Shown piece after piece: positions 9,019-17,514 of a DNA stretch of 64,000 nt. The translations under genes and the position numbers were made by a program. Every line of letters begins with the position of its first letter. Within the stretch, counting starts at the first letter, position 1. The notes under the pieces were generated by a model. It was not told the DNA's origin, ran no database searches, and saw only the letters and a program-made list of their open reading frames with translations. The stretch is taken from NCBI RefSeq assembly GCF_024807145.1, contig NZ_JANUCA010000005.1, positions 164,864 to 228,863 of the forward strand, in the 5' to 3' direction. This DNA is from Microbacterium sp. AK031. Its GTDB lineage: Bacteria > Actinomycetota > Actinomycetes > Actinomycetales > Microbacteriaceae.

Positions 9019-9021
9019 CCT
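9016..9021 (+). promoter_or_regulatory. Leaderless -10 for the DedA gene
   Basis: TAGCCT, 7 nt before the ATG at 9029. Same pattern as other genes in the window. Confidence 0.55.
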
Positions 9022-9028
9022 GGAGAGC

Positions 9029-9673
9029 ATGGATGCCGGAGCCGAGAACCTGAACGCGATCGCCGCCTGGGCGGTCACCCTCATGGAGACTCTCGGTGGC
9101 CCCGGCGCAGGGCTCGCCATCGCCCTCGAGAATTTGTTCCCTCCACTGCCGAGCGAGATCATCCTGCCACTGGCCGGATTCACCGCGGCACAGGGAACGC
9201 TCGGTCTCGTCGAAGTGCTGATCTGGACCACCGTCGGATCGGTGGTGGGCGCGCTCGCCCTCTACGGCATCGGCGCGTGGCTCGGCCGGCGGCGGATGTA
9301 CGCGATCGTCGAGCGGATGCCGCTCATCAAGGCGGCGGACGTCGAACGCACGGAGGAGTGGTTCGGCCGGCATGGTTCCAAGGCGGTCTTCTTCGGGCGC
9401 ATGATCCCGATCTTCCGCAGTCTCATCTCGATACCCGCGGGTATCGAACGGATGCCGTTGCTGCGGTTCACGCTGCTCACGACGGCCGGCAGCGCGATCT
9501 GGAACACGATCTTCGTCGTCGCCGGGTACTTCCTCGGTGCGAACTGGCACGTCGTCGAAGAGTACGCCGGCGTGTTCCAGAAGGTCGTCATCGCGGTCGT
9601 CATCGTGGCCGTCGCCGTCTGGATCGTGGTGCGGGTGCGGCAGTTGCGGCGCAACAGGCTGGCCATCGACTGA
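9029..9673 (+). CDS. DedA family membrane protein
   Basis: 214 aa. DedA features are present in order: an amphipathic entry with NLFPPLPSEIILPLAGF, a central RRMYAIVERMPLIKAADVERTEEWFGRHG segment, the G-R-x-x-P-x-x-R motif (FFGRMIPIFRSLISIPAGI), and a C-terminal helix with a basic tail. Family members are membrane proteins proposed to act as lipid scramblases or undecaprenyl-phosphate flippases needed for envelope homeostasis. The leaderless promoter supports the start. Confidence 0.92.
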   Translation: MDAGAENLNAIAAWAVTLMETLGGPGAGLAIALENLFPPLPSEIILPLAGFTAAQGTLGLVEVLIWTTVGSVVGALALYGIGAWLGRRRMYAIVERMPLIKAADVERTEEWFGRHGSKAVFFGRMIPIFRSLISIPAGIERMPLLRFTLLTTAGSAIWNTIFVVAGYFLGANWHVVEEYAGVFQKVVIAVVIVAVAVWIVVRVRQLRRNRLAID

Positions 9674-9700
9674 CGCGGATGAGCGGCATAGGCTTCCGGC

Positions 9701-9913
9701 ATGAAGCGCCGTCGAGTGGAGTCCTCAGCGATCCGCTCGATCGGCTATCACAGTGACCTCGCCATCTTGGAGATCGAGTTCACCAGCGGCGACGTCTACC
9801 GGTATCACGCAGTGCCGCCGTCGGTGCACCGTGCGCTGATGGATGCCGAGAGCAAAGGGCGCCACTTCGTCGCGCATGTCCGAGATGTGTACCCGACCGT
9901 ACGGGTGATCTGA
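9701..9913 (+). CDS. KTSC domain protein
   Basis: 70 aa. The pattern SSAIRSIGYHSDLAILEIEF..G.VYRYHAVPPSVHRALMDAESKGRHF is a full KTSC domain. In the family the KTSC tetrad gives the name; here it reads SKGR. KTSC is a small fold of unknown function, sometimes fused to lysyl-tRNA synthetase. TAGGCT (9689-9694) is 6 nt before the ATG. Confidence 0.88.
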   Translation: MKRRRVESSAIRSIGYHSDLAILEIEFTSGDVYRYHAVPPSVHRALMDAESKGRHFVAHVRDVYPTVRVI

Positions 9914-9923
9914 AGGCTGCGCG

Positions 9924-10136
9924 TCACTCCAGCGGACGATCATCGTCCTCCGGCACCTCGAGCGATTGCTCATGCAGGTCGGCAGGGTCGGCGTCGGCGC
10001 GGCTGCCGTCCGGCGGATCGGTGTCCGCCGTCTGCTCGGGGTCGAATCCATCCTCGAGCGCGGGCCGCTGCTGCTCCTGCACGTCGGCTTCCGATGCATC
10101 GCCGGTCGCACCTGAACCGTCACTTGTCCTCATCAT
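9924..10136 (-). CDS. Small acidic hypothetical protein
   Basis: 70 aa, extremely rich in Asp, Glu, Pro and Ala with no hydrophobic core, so probably disordered. It begins ATGATG with GGAGGAG upstream. The next gene upstream encodes a similar acidic protein. No family recognised. The purine-rich ribosome site supports real translation. Confidence 0.55.
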   Translation of the reverse strand: MMRTSDGSGATGDASEADVQEQQRPALEDGFDPEQTADTDPPDGSRADADPADLHEQSLEVPEDDDRPLE

Positions 10137-10153
10137 GCTCTCCTCCCCGTTGA

Positions 10154-10489
10154 TCAGGCGTCCTCGGGCGCGAGGTCGCCTTCGCCTTCGTCACCCAGGT
10201 CAGCGATCACAGGATCTTGCCCCTGCGATTCCGGCTGCGAGTTCGATCCGTGCAGGTCCTCTGCGGGCACCTCGTCGTCGGCCGCGGGGATCTCGTCAGG
10301 ATCGCGCCCCGTCGCCGTCGTCACGTCGAGGTCATCCTCGGATGCGCCTTCATCGATTGCTTCCGTCCTGTCCCATTCGGCCTGAGCCGGGTCGTCGGCA
10401 GGGTCCTCCAGTGCGGTGGCATCGCGATCGCGAAGCGGCTGCACGCTCTCCGGATCGCCGGTGGATTCAGCGTTCGGTGTCGATGTCAT
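10154..10489 (-). CDS. Acidic hypothetical protein
   Basis: 111 aa, about a third Asp+Glu, no predicted fold, with motifs such as DPADDPAQAEW and GDEGEGDLAPEDA. A strong AAGGAGGAG lies just before the ATG. With the 70-aa gene it forms a two-gene unit of low-complexity acidic proteins. Similar proteins occur scattered in Microbacteriaceae; their role is unknown. Confidence 0.6.
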   Translation of the reverse strand: MTSTPNAESTGDPESVQPLRDRDATALEDPADDPAQAEWDRTEAIDEGASEDDLDVTTATGRDPDEIPAADDEVPAEDLHGSNSQPESQGQDPVIADLGDEGEGDLAPEDA

Positions 10490-10662
10490 GTCTCCTCCTT
10501 GGTCTTGGGGGACGCGAGCGATGCGCTGATCCCACTGTGCTCAGTCTCCCCGGCCCAGCGCGAGGCGCTCAGGGGGTTGAAGATGCGGTGACCGACGGCT
10601 ACAGTCCCCGGCGTCGTCGCCGAGATGACGCCCGGGGGCGGCCAGCGCCGTACGATGACCAG

Positions 10663-11367
10663 GTGGGGAGCGAAGCGCGCAGGATTCAGACGCTCGGCGT
10701 CATCGGCGCCGGTCGCCTGGGCACCGTGCTCGCTCGGCTCGCGGCATCCGCCGGTTATCGCGTCATCGTCGCCGGGTCCGGTGCTCCTGCTCTCATAGCT
10801 CCCGCGATGAGAGCCATCGGCGCGACCGCGGCGACCGTCGCGACGGTCGCCGCCGAGGCGGATGCCGTGGTGCTGGCGCTGCCGCTCGGTCAATATCGGA
10901 TGCTGCCGGCCGAGGCGCTGCGCGGCACTCTGGTGATCGACGCCATGAACTACTGGTGGGCGTCCGACGGCATCCGCGATGACCTGAGCGATCCACGCAC
11001 GTCGACCAGCGAGCTCGTGCAGGCGCATCTCGTTGGCGCGCATGTCGTCAAGGCGCTGAGTCATATGGGCTACCAAGACCTCGAGGATGAAGCCCGCCCA
11101 CCGGGGAGCCCCGGGCGCAAGGCGATCGCGATCGCCGGTGACGACGCGCAACAGGTCGCAATGGTCGCAGCGCTCGTGAACGATCTCGGCTTCGATCCGG
11201 TGCTCGCCGGGCCGCTTTCCGCCGGCATCATGCTGGAACCGGGGGCCGAGGCCTTCGGCGCAGATGTCGAGGCGGCGCGGCTGCGAGAGATGCTCGAAGG
11301 CTTCCCTGCTTCACAACGGGGAATCGTCGTGGCGCGGGCGCGCGGCGAAGCATCCGGTCAGGTGTGA
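10663..11367 (+). CDS. NADPH-F420 reductase-like NAD(P)-binding protein
   Basis: 234 aa from the GTG at 10663; TACGAT (10651-10656) is 6 nt upstream. An N-terminal Rossmann motif GVIGAGRLGTVLARLAASAG is followed by a conserved GTLVIDAMNYWW segment and HVVKALSHMGY, as in the family of F420-dependent NADP oxidoreductases and their NADP-binding relatives. Such proteins bind NADP through the N-terminal domain; the second substrate cannot be assigned here. It is divergent from the acidic-protein pair. Confidence 0.8.
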   Translation: MGSEARRIQTLGVIGAGRLGTVLARLAASAGYRVIVAGSGAPALIAPAMRAIGATAATVATVAAEADAVVLALPLGQYRMLPAEALRGTLVIDAMNYWWASDGIRDDLSDPRTSTSELVQAHLVGAHVVKALSHMGYQDLEDEARPPGSPGRKAIAIAGDDAQQVAMVAALVNDLGFDPVLAGPLSAGIMLEPGAEAFGADVEAARLREMLEGFPASQRGIVVARARGEASGQV

Positions 11368-11382
11368 CGCGCGGCCGGATCT

Positions 11383-12045
11383 CTAGCGCAGCTTGGAACG
11401 CGCTTCTCGACGCACCGACGCGGCGAGACGGTCACCCATCCTGTCGAGAAAGGCACGCACCTCATCGGGCGCGACCGCACCGGCATGCTTGAGTGCGATT
11501 CCGACCGGCTTGCTCACGATCGGATCGCTGTCCGCGGCGAGTTGCTCCGCGAGACGCAGCAGGTCGGCTATCCCCTCCGGATATGCTGGACGTGTGAAGG
11601 CGAGTGGCGCCGTCATCGCGGTTCGCCTGCGCAGGGGGTCCGCCGAGGCGGCGAGACTGAACAAGGGGGCGCGTGACCTGTCGCGAAGGAAGACGCCGAT
11701 GACCCGAGGCGCCGATCGATCCACCATGTCCCAGGAGGCGATCGCGTCGTGTCGCTCCAGGTAGAGATCGTAGAGCTCCTCGCGCTCGGCCTCCGAGATC
11801 CGTGGGCGTCGCGCTCGGAAATCCATGATGCAGAACGCTGCCAGTCGCGGTTCATACGGCGTCTCATCGAGCAGTCGCATGATCTCGTCGAGCGGCATGG
11901 CGCTGTGCAGCTTGGCGAACTCGAACAACGTCCCCATCCGGACACCGAGCACCTCCGCGCCACCTTGATAGTGCCGATTCGGATGGGCTTTCAGGTCCGC
12001 GACATGATGCAGATCGTCAAGCAGCGAGTTCGCCGTCGACTTCAT
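11383..12045 (-). CDS. DNA alkylation repair (AlkD-like HEAT-repeat) protein
   Basis: 220 aa from the ATG at 12045, 4 nt after the stop of the phosphatase gene. The pattern of helical repeats (GVRMGTLFEFAKLH, YEPRLAAFCIMDF, IASWDMVDRSAPRVIGVFL, SDPIVSKPVGIALKHAG) fits the AlkD/AlkC HEAT-repeat family; the SWDMVD segment is typical. AlkD enzymes excise alkylated bases without base flipping. Members of the wider family can be non-catalytic, so the activity is only inferred. Confidence 0.82.
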   Translation of the reverse strand: MKSTANSLLDDLHHVADLKAHPNRHYQGGAEVLGVRMGTLFEFAKLHSAMPLDEIMRLLDETPYEPRLAAFCIMDFRARRPRISEAEREELYDLYLERHDAIASWDMVDRSAPRVIGVFLRDRSRAPLFSLAASADPLRRRTAMTAPLAFTRPAYPEGIADLLRLAEQLAADSDPIVSKPVGIALKHAGAVAPDEVRAFLDRMGDRLAASVRREARSKLR

Positions 12046-12049
12046 GACA

Positions 12050-12727
12050 TCACTCCGGCGAGGCGGCCGCGTCGGCCTGGAGATGTGTCCTGGGAAGGTG
12101 CGAGATCGGGGGCACGTTGATGCCGAGGATGCGCGCGCGTCCCGGCCAGTTCGACTCCCCCGCATACGGAAAGTCGAGTTCGAGCAGCGCCGAATTGTCG
12201 AGCGCAGGGAAGATGTCGCGATACCAGTCGGGGTCGAGTCCGACGAGTTCGCAGAGCATGAGTCGCATCAGCGTCGCATGCCCGACAACGAGCACATGCC
12301 CATCAGGGAACTCGGCGGCGAGCTCATCGAGCACCGGCATGGCGCGGGCGATGCCGTCGCGGCCGGACTCCCCTCCCGGCAGTGGATGCTGCGCGGGCTG
12401 CCGCTCGAATTCGGCCCAGTCGTCGGGGAACGTCGCGGCCAGCTCCGCCGGAGACATCCCCTCACCGCGTCCGAAATCGATCTCCACGAGACGGGGATCG
12501 ATGCGGAGCGGCAGGCCCGCGGCCTCAGCAGCGGGCTCTGCTGTCAGCCGCGCGCGGCCCAGTGGCGAGGCGACGATCGCGGCAAGTCCGGCGGTGCTCG
12601 CCCACGACGCGAGCCCGGCCGCCTGCGCGATGGCGTCAGGCACGAGAGCCACATCGGACGACCCCGCGTAGCGATGTTCGGCATGCCATTCGGTCTCACC
12701 GTGCCGGGCGAAGTAGAGCGTCGTCAT
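12050..12727 (-). CDS. Histidine phosphatase family protein
   Basis: 225 aa from the ATG at 12727, which has GGAGAG upstream. Catalytic ARHGET is at residues 7-12 and the second histidine is in VVGHATLMR; the Arg and Glu (EIDFGRGEG) of the phosphoglycerate-mutase-like fold are also present. This branch contains cobalamin or nucleotide phosphatases and broad-range enzymes; the substrate is unknown. Directly upstream of the AlkD-like gene, with 4 nt between them. Confidence 0.88.
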   Translation of the reverse strand: MTTLYFARHGETEWHAEHRYAGSSDVALVPDAIAQAAGLASWASTAGLAAIVASPLGRARLTAEPAAEAAGLPLRIDPRLVEIDFGRGEGMSPAELAATFPDDWAEFERQPAQHPLPGGESGRDGIARAMPVLDELAAEFPDGHVLVVGHATLMRLMLCELVGLDPDWYRDIFPALDNSALLELDFPYAGESNWPGRARILGINVPPISHLPRTHLQADAAASPE

Positions 12728-12847
12728 GTGCTCTCCGATCTGTTCCTCTGATCGTAGGTGCAAGCCCCTGCATCACTCGAACACACGTGCCCGGGTGGAG
12801 CAGAGCTAGTCTTGGGCCCACCGCGAATTCCGATCAAGGAGCACCTC

Positions 12848-13960
12848 GTGTCCGATGCCCTGCACGATCTCCTCGTCCGTCACGTCGAAGCCGGCACGAT
12901 GCCCGGAGCCGTCGGCACAATCGGAGAAGACTGCGAGCCGATCGCTGTCGGCCTCGCCGCACCCGGCGGGCCACCGCTGCAGACCGACGCGATCTTCCGC
13001 ATCCAGTCGATGACGAAGGCGATCTCCGCCGTTGCGACGCTGCGTCTCGTACAAGACGGCATGATCACTCTGGACGATCCGATCACGGCATGGATGCCAG
13101 AATTGGCCGAGCCGCGGGTGCTCCCCCATCCCGATGCGCCGCTGGAGGATTCGCGACCCGCGCAGCGTCCGATCACCGTGCGCCATCTGCTCACCAACCA
13201 GTCCGGATACGGCGCCATGACCTCTGACTCTCCACTGCGACAGGCGATGATCGACGCAGGTGTGGAAGCCGGAGCCGAGCCGGTGGATCGCGGCGCGCAG
13301 GACTGGCTCGATGCGCTCGCCGCGCTGCCGCTCGCGTTCGAGCCCGGCGAGGCATGGCGCTACCATCATTCGTTCGGCATCCTCGGCATCCTGCTCGGTC
13401 GCATCACTGGTCGGCACACCCAGGAGGTGCTCGACACGACGGTGTTCACACCCTCGGGCATGCGGGACACAGGGTTCACCGTCCCGAAGGAACAGGCGCA
13501 CCGCCTCCCGCCGGCATTCCGGCACGGCGCAGCGGGATTCGAACAGTCCGAACCCGCCGGTGCGGGCTTCTACGTCGAGCCAGCGCCGTTCGATGTGAGC
13601 CACTCGGAGCTGGTCTCGACTGTCGTGGACTACCACGCGTTTCTTCGGGCACTGATCGACGGCCGCCTGATCGACGCGGAGTTGCGGGACGGCCTGCGCA
13701 GCGATCAGGTGAACGCGTCGGCGAAGCAGCCGGACAGCTTCGTCCCCGGCTTCTGGGAGAACGGCGGCTGGGGCTACGGCGTCTCCGTCGTGACGGGCGG
13801 CGTCCACCGCGGCCGGTTCGGCTGGTCAGGCGGTCTCGGAACTGACTTCTTCGTGGACCCCGACGGCACGATCTGCATCGTCATGACACAGGTCGAGATG
13901 GACGACAGTGTGTTCGGACTGATCGGCGAGCTGCAGGGGCTGCGCTGCTCTCCTTCGTGA
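12848..13960 (+). CDS. Serine hydrolase, beta-lactamase/penicillin-binding fold
   Basis: 370 aa, GTG start with AAGGAG 5 nt upstream. The SxxK motif is SMTK (Ser54, Lys57). The Tyr of the second motif is in WRYHHSFG (YHH rather than YxN), and the third motif region reads FGWSGGLG instead of HTG. This pattern is common among esterase-type members (family S12) rather than true beta-lactamases. No signal peptide is seen, so it is probably cytoplasmic. The substrate is unknown. Confidence 0.88.
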   Translation: MSDALHDLLVRHVEAGTMPGAVGTIGEDCEPIAVGLAAPGGPPLQTDAIFRIQSMTKAISAVATLRLVQDGMITLDDPITAWMPELAEPRVLPHPDAPLEDSRPAQRPITVRHLLTNQSGYGAMTSDSPLRQAMIDAGVEAGAEPVDRGAQDWLDALAALPLAFEPGEAWRYHHSFGILGILLGRITGRHTQEVLDTTVFTPSGMRDTGFTVPKEQAHRLPPAFRHGAAGFEQSEPAGAGFYVEPAPFDVSHSELVSTVVDYHAFLRALIDGRLIDAELRDGLRSDQVNASAKQPDSFVPGFWENGGWGYGVSVVTGGVHRGRFGWSGGLGTDFFVDPDGTICIVMTQVEMDDSVFGLIGELQGLRCSPS

Positions 13961-14034
13961 CGGTGACGTGTGTCATGCCTTCCGGTGACATCCCGACACT
14001 TCTCGAAGCGCGCAATCTCGAGTGCGATAGGAGT

Positions 14035-14697
14035 ATGACAACCGAATCCACTCACGTGAAGCGCCCAGCACACGTGCCGCTCTGGCGTCGCCCCTTCCGG
14101 ATCATCCGCGACAACAGGCGCGCCTACCTCATCATCAACGTGGCCGCATACGGCCTGGCTCTCATCGGGTTCGCGATCGGGCTCCTCTTCCCCCACCTCA
14201 ACGCGGCACAAGTCGCGGGCCTGGAAGAGGACGGCACCGGCGAACTGGTGCGCTGGCTGGTGAACATCCCGCCGCTGTTCGCACTCACGATCCTGGGAGT
14301 CAACGTCTTCCGGCTCAGCCTGCTGACCATCGTGCTGCCGTCGCTCATCGTCCCCTTCGCAGGTCTCGCATTCTTCGGATACTGGGCGGTCGAGACCGGC
14401 ATCACTCTCGTTCCGGCATCTGCCGAGGGGTGGGTGGCGCTCATCCCCCACTCGCTGACGTTCGCCATCGAGCTCCAGGCATACATCCTGCTCCTCCTCG
14501 GCGCCTACCTGCTGGGCAAGTACTGGCTGCTGCCCCGCACAGTCGGCGCGAAGAATCGTCGTCAGGGATATCTCCGAGGCCTCCAGCGGATCGGCCTGCT
14601 CGTGCTGCCTGCGCTGGCGCTCCTCATCATCGGCGCTGTCTGGGAGGCGTACTCGTTGCGTTACTTCGTCCACCCGCTCAGCCAGATGCTGCTGTAA
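14035..14697 (+). CDS. SpoIIM-like integral membrane protein
   Basis: 220 aa from the ATG at 14035 (TGCGAT at 14023-14028 is 6 nt upstream). Four or five hydrophobic segments are seen: about residues 32-52, 83-110 (LTILGVNVFRLSLLTIVLPSLIV), 112-125, 145-165 and 186-206. The order (a short-loop N-terminal helix, then PPLFALTILGVNVFR, then IPHSLTFAIELQAYILLLLGAYLLG) resembles the stage II sporulation protein M superfamily found in non-sporulating actinobacteria. The role is unknown. Confidence 0.65.
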   Translation: MTTESTHVKRPAHVPLWRRPFRIIRDNRRAYLIINVAAYGLALIGFAIGLLFPHLNAAQVAGLEEDGTGELVRWLVNIPPLFALTILGVNVFRLSLLTIVLPSLIVPFAGLAFFGYWAVETGITLVPASAEGWVALIPHSLTFAIELQAYILLLLGAYLLGKYWLLPRTVGAKNRRQGYLRGLQRIGLLVLPALALLIIGAVWEAYSLRYFVHPLSQMLL

Positions 14698-15622
14698 TCC
14701 TTGTCTCGCCGTGTACTGGGTGCCGCGAATCGCCTGCCTCGCTCGTCAGTACGGTGACCACACCTGCGCCGCATAGCGCGAACCCGAGAAGCGTCACGAT
14801 CGTGAGCGGCTCACCGAGCAGGAGCGCCCCCGCCGCCGCGGTGGTCGGGGCGACGAGGAAGAGGAGGGCGTTCAGCGCGGTAATGCCCACTCGGCGCAGC
14901 AGCCACCAGTACAGGCCGTACCCCGCAAGCGTGGGGAACGCGGCGGTGAATCCGGAGGCGAGCCAGAAAGCGACGGATGCCGGCGGGATGAGCGCGCCGA
15001 AGATCGCGGCGACCGGCACCAGCGCCACGGCGGTCACGGTCACATGGATGGTGAGCGTGACGAGCGTTCCGGTCCGCGGCGCCGAGCGACGCTGGAGGAA
15101 GGTGCCGATGATCAGACAGGCCATCGCAAGGGCTGGCCAGAGATAGGCGGCCGGATGCGCGGTGGAGTCGTCGAGCTGGGAACGCACGACCAGTAGGACT
15201 CCGCCCGCTCCGACGACGAGCCCGACCCATTGCGCTCCGCGGACTCTCAATCCCAGCAGCGGGCCGACGAGCATCGCGACCACGAGCGGTTGCACCGCAT
15301 CGATCAGCGCCGTGGTGCCGGTGGCGACGCCTTCCGCGATCGCAGCGTAAACCGCCGTGCAGTAGCCGAACTGCGCGAACAGGCCGATGAGCGCCTGGTT
15401 CCGCACATCCGCTCGCGTCACGCCGCTGGCGGCGCCCGTGAATGCGACGACTGCGAGTAGGACCACGGCGAGTGGGACGAACCGCCACACGAGCAGAGCC
15501 AGCGGCGAGACGTCGACCGTGGCGATCGCCGGCACGAGGAATCCCGAGCTCCAGCTCAGGACGAAAGCCGCAGACGCCGCCACCGTCACCCCTGCACGAA
15601 CTATACCGATCTGTTTACTCAT
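14678..15622 (-). CDS. EamA/DMT-family exporter
   Basis: 314 aa from the ATG at 15622. Ten hydrophobic helices in two repeats of five are typical of EamA drug/metabolite exporters (first repeat begins AAFVLSWSSGFLVPA, second ends ALLLGEPLTIVTLLGFALCGAGVV). TATAGT (15630-15635) is 7 nt before the ATG and sits in a putative TetR operator. Its 3' end overlaps the convergent SpoIIM-like gene by 20 nt. It probably exports a metabolite or drug that the divergent TetR regulator senses. Confidence 0.9.
   Translation of the reverse strand: MSKQIGIVRAGVTVAASAAFVLSWSSGFLVPAIATVDVSPLALLVWRFVPLAVVLLAVVAFTGAASGVTRADVRNQALIGLFAQFGYCTAVYAAIAEGVATGTTALIDAVQPLVVAMLVGPLLGLRVRGAQWVGLVVGAGGVLLVVRSQLDDSTAHPAAYLWPALAMACLIIGTFLQRRSAPRTGTLVTLTIHVTVTAVALVPVAAIFGALIPPASVAFWLASGFTAAFPTLAGYGLYWWLLRRVGITALNALLFLVAPTTAAAGALLLGEPLTIVTLLGFALCGAGVVTVLTSEAGDSRHPVHGETRITAASG
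15602..15617. promoter_or_regulatory. Second TetR operator copy (in the exporter 5' coding region)
   Basis: TATACCGATCTGTTTA matches 13 of 16 positions of the reverse complement of the main operator at 15632-15647. It lies in the first codons of the exporter gene, 30 bp from the main site. Confidence 0.6.
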
Positions 15623-15631
15623 GCAGGCGAC

Positions 15632-15647
15632 TATACAGGTTGGTATA
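15632..15647. promoter_or_regulatory. TetR operator between exporter and regulator
   Basis: TATACAGGTTGGTATA has inverted TATAC/GTATA arms. It overlaps both divergent -10 elements: TATAGT of the exporter (15630-15635, minus) and TATACT of tetR (15644-15649, plus). Binding would shut both genes. Confidence 0.7.
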
Positions 15648-15656
15648 CTCGATGTC

Positions 15657-16253
15657 ATGACCGTCCCCGTCCCCGAACTCGCCCCGCTCACCCCGGGCGC
15701 CACCCGAGTGCTCGACGCCGCCTCGCGGCTCTTCTACGAGCACGGCATCCACGCGGTCGGCGTCGACACGATCGCCGAAGCCGCCGGAGTCACGAAGAAG
15801 ACGCTCTACGACCGGTTCGGCTCGAAGGAGGCGCTGGTCGTCTCATACCTGCAGCACCGGGATGCGCGTTGGCGCGCGCATGTCGCCGACCACCTCGCCC
15901 GTGAACCCGAGCCCGGAAAGGCACGCATCCTCGCGGTGTTCGACGCGGCGATCAGCTGGTCGGACGAGAACAGCCCGAAGGGATGCAGCGCGATCAACGC
16001 GCGCGCCGAGATCGGCGACGGTCACGACGGACACCCCGTCTTCCCCGAAGTCGCCCGGCAGAAGGCGTGGCTGCTCGAACTGTTCGTCGTCCTGTGCGGT
16101 GAGGCGAATGCCTCGGACGCGGATTCTTTGGCTCAGGACCTGATGCTCCTCTACGAGGGCGCGATCGTCACCGTCGGCATGGAGACCTTCGCGCAACCGT
16201 TCGAGGTGGCAAAACGCCTCGCGGGTCGGATGCTGGAACAGGAGTTTTCCTGA
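15657..16253 (+). CDS. TetR-family regulator
   Basis: 198 aa. The helix-turn-helix covers about residues 16-62: ATRVLDAASRLFYEHGIHAVGVDTIAEAAGVTKKTLYDRFGSKEALV. The C-terminal ligand domain follows the pattern of the TetR_C branch (SPKGCSAINARAEIGDG). TATACT (15644-15649) is 7 nt before the ATG and lies in an inverted repeat, so it is very likely an autorepressor that also represses the divergent EamA exporter. Confidence 0.92.
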   Translation: MTVPVPELAPLTPGATRVLDAASRLFYEHGIHAVGVDTIAEAAGVTKKTLYDRFGSKEALVVSYLQHRDARWRAHVADHLAREPEPGKARILAVFDAAISWSDENSPKGCSAINARAEIGDGHDGHPVFPEVARQKAWLLELFVVLCGEANASDADSLAQDLMLLYEGAIVTVGMETFAQPFEVAKRLAGRMLEQEFS

Positions 16254-16284
16254 TCGGCGCCCGCATCACGATCTGCGAGCCAAG

Positions 16285-16656
16285 TCAGCCGCAGAAGGTC
16301 GAGACCGAGTCCTTGAGCTGATCGATCGCCTCGATCGTCTCGGGCGCCTGCAGGTCGGTCATGCCGCCGATCTGCTGCGCGCCTGAACTGATGAGATCCC
16401 CGAGCTGTCCGTCGACGTCCGCCGCAAGAGTGTCCAGTGTCATGACGAGCTGGTCGCGGGCCGCATCAACCTGCTCCGCCGACGCCCCACCCTGATCGAG
16501 CAGCGTCTGGTACTGCGCGTAGGCGTCGTCGATCGTCGTGCAGGTGGCCTCGACATCGACACCCATGGCGTCACCCGCGATCTGGGCCACTTGCGAGCAG
16601 CCCGAGACGAGGAGGCCGGCGGCGAGGACGAGCGGAACGATGACGATGCGGCGCAT
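16285..16656 (-). CDS. Small lipoprotein
   Basis: 123 aa. A signal peptide with hydrophobic core (IVIVPLVLAAGLL) ends in the lipobox VSGC, so Cys20 would be lipidated and the protein anchored to the outer face of the membrane. The mature part is helical (VEATCTTIDDAYAQYQTLLDQ...) with a C-terminal Cys. No family recognised. TACCCT (16663-16668) is 6 nt before the ATG. Confidence 0.75.
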   Translation of the reverse strand: MRRIVIVPLVLAAGLLVSGCSQVAQIAGDAMGVDVEATCTTIDDAYAQYQTLLDQGGASAEQVDAARDQLVMTLDTLAADVDGQLGDLISSGAQQIGGMTDLQAPETIEAIDQLKDSVSTFCG

Positions 16657-16783
16657 GCTTCGAGGGTAGTTGCACGACCTGAGGAGAAGCCCGAGCGCGC
16701 GGTACGATTCCTTGCGTCGCTGACCAGACTCCTGGCGAACCCGCTCAGCATCATCGCCTGAGATTCCGACCGACGGGATGCCC

Positions 16784-17410
16784 TCATTGCCTTCTCGACG
16801 CGCGTCGCGCTCGTTCCCAGGTGAGGCCTGCTGCCGTCAACAGCGCAGGCACCATGAGCCCGACGAGCACCCCGGCAGCGACGTCGTGCACGTAGTGCAT
16901 GCCTTCGAGCACGCGCCCGATGGCCACGATGAGCGCGATGGATGTCGCGAGGATAACGAGCCATACCCGTTGCGTCGCGAGCGCGATCACCCAGACCGCA
17001 GCGAATGCGAGGGTGGCATGATTCGACGGCAGCGAGAAGTCCGCGATCGGGCACTCACCAGCCGTCGGCCACTGGGTGCACGGTCGCAGCTGACCGATGA
17101 GCGGCTTCGCGCCTTCGCTCACCGCGTACGCCGCGGCCACACCGAGCGAGGCGAAGACGGTCGCCGGGCGACGCTCGGGAGCTGCGTGCCACGCCCAGAC
17201 GAGTGCCGCGGCAGTAACAGCAGCCAACAGCATCAGAAAGCCGTCGGAGAGGAAGGAGACGCCTGCCAGCGCTGAACCGATCGAGGTGATCAGTCGCGTC
17301 GCGACGACGCTGAAGCTGGCGCCCGGGTAGGGCGCGATGAGAAGGGCAAGCGCCACAACGGCGATCACAAGAAGCGGAAAGTTCGAACGGCTGAGTACAA
17401 GACTGCGCAT
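16784..17410 (-). CDS. PAP2-family membrane phosphatase
   Basis: 208 aa from the ATG at 17410; TACCGT (17418-17423) is 7 nt upstream. The three motifs of the phosphatidic acid phosphatase superfamily are present: KPLIGQLRP, PSNH and R-x5-H-x3-D (GRVLEGMHYVHDV). Five to six membrane helices carry them. Such enzymes dephosphorylate undecaprenyl pyrophosphate or lipid phosphates on the outer leaflet; the exact substrate is open. Confidence 0.88.
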   Translation of the reverse strand: MRSLVLSRSNFPLLVIAVVALALLIAPYPGASFSVVATRLITSIGSALAGVSFLSDGFLMLLAAVTAAALVWAWHAAPERRPATVFASLGVAAAYAVSEGAKPLIGQLRPCTQWPTAGECPIADFSLPSNHATLAFAAVWVIALATQRVWLVILATSIALIVAIGRVLEGMHYVHDVAAGVLVGLMVPALLTAAGLTWERARRASRRQ

Positions 17411-17514
17411 TCTCGCCACGGTACTGACGCGCTGCGCACCGCGAATCCGGCTCGAGGAGCATCCTTGCCATCCTGCCGATGTATCCGATGTATCCGAGCC
17501 CTGCTGCCCGCGAT

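Noticed and set aside
12848..13960. Calling the serine hydrolase a class C beta-lactamase
   Set aside because: YxN and KTG/HTG motifs are altered, and no signal peptide is present.
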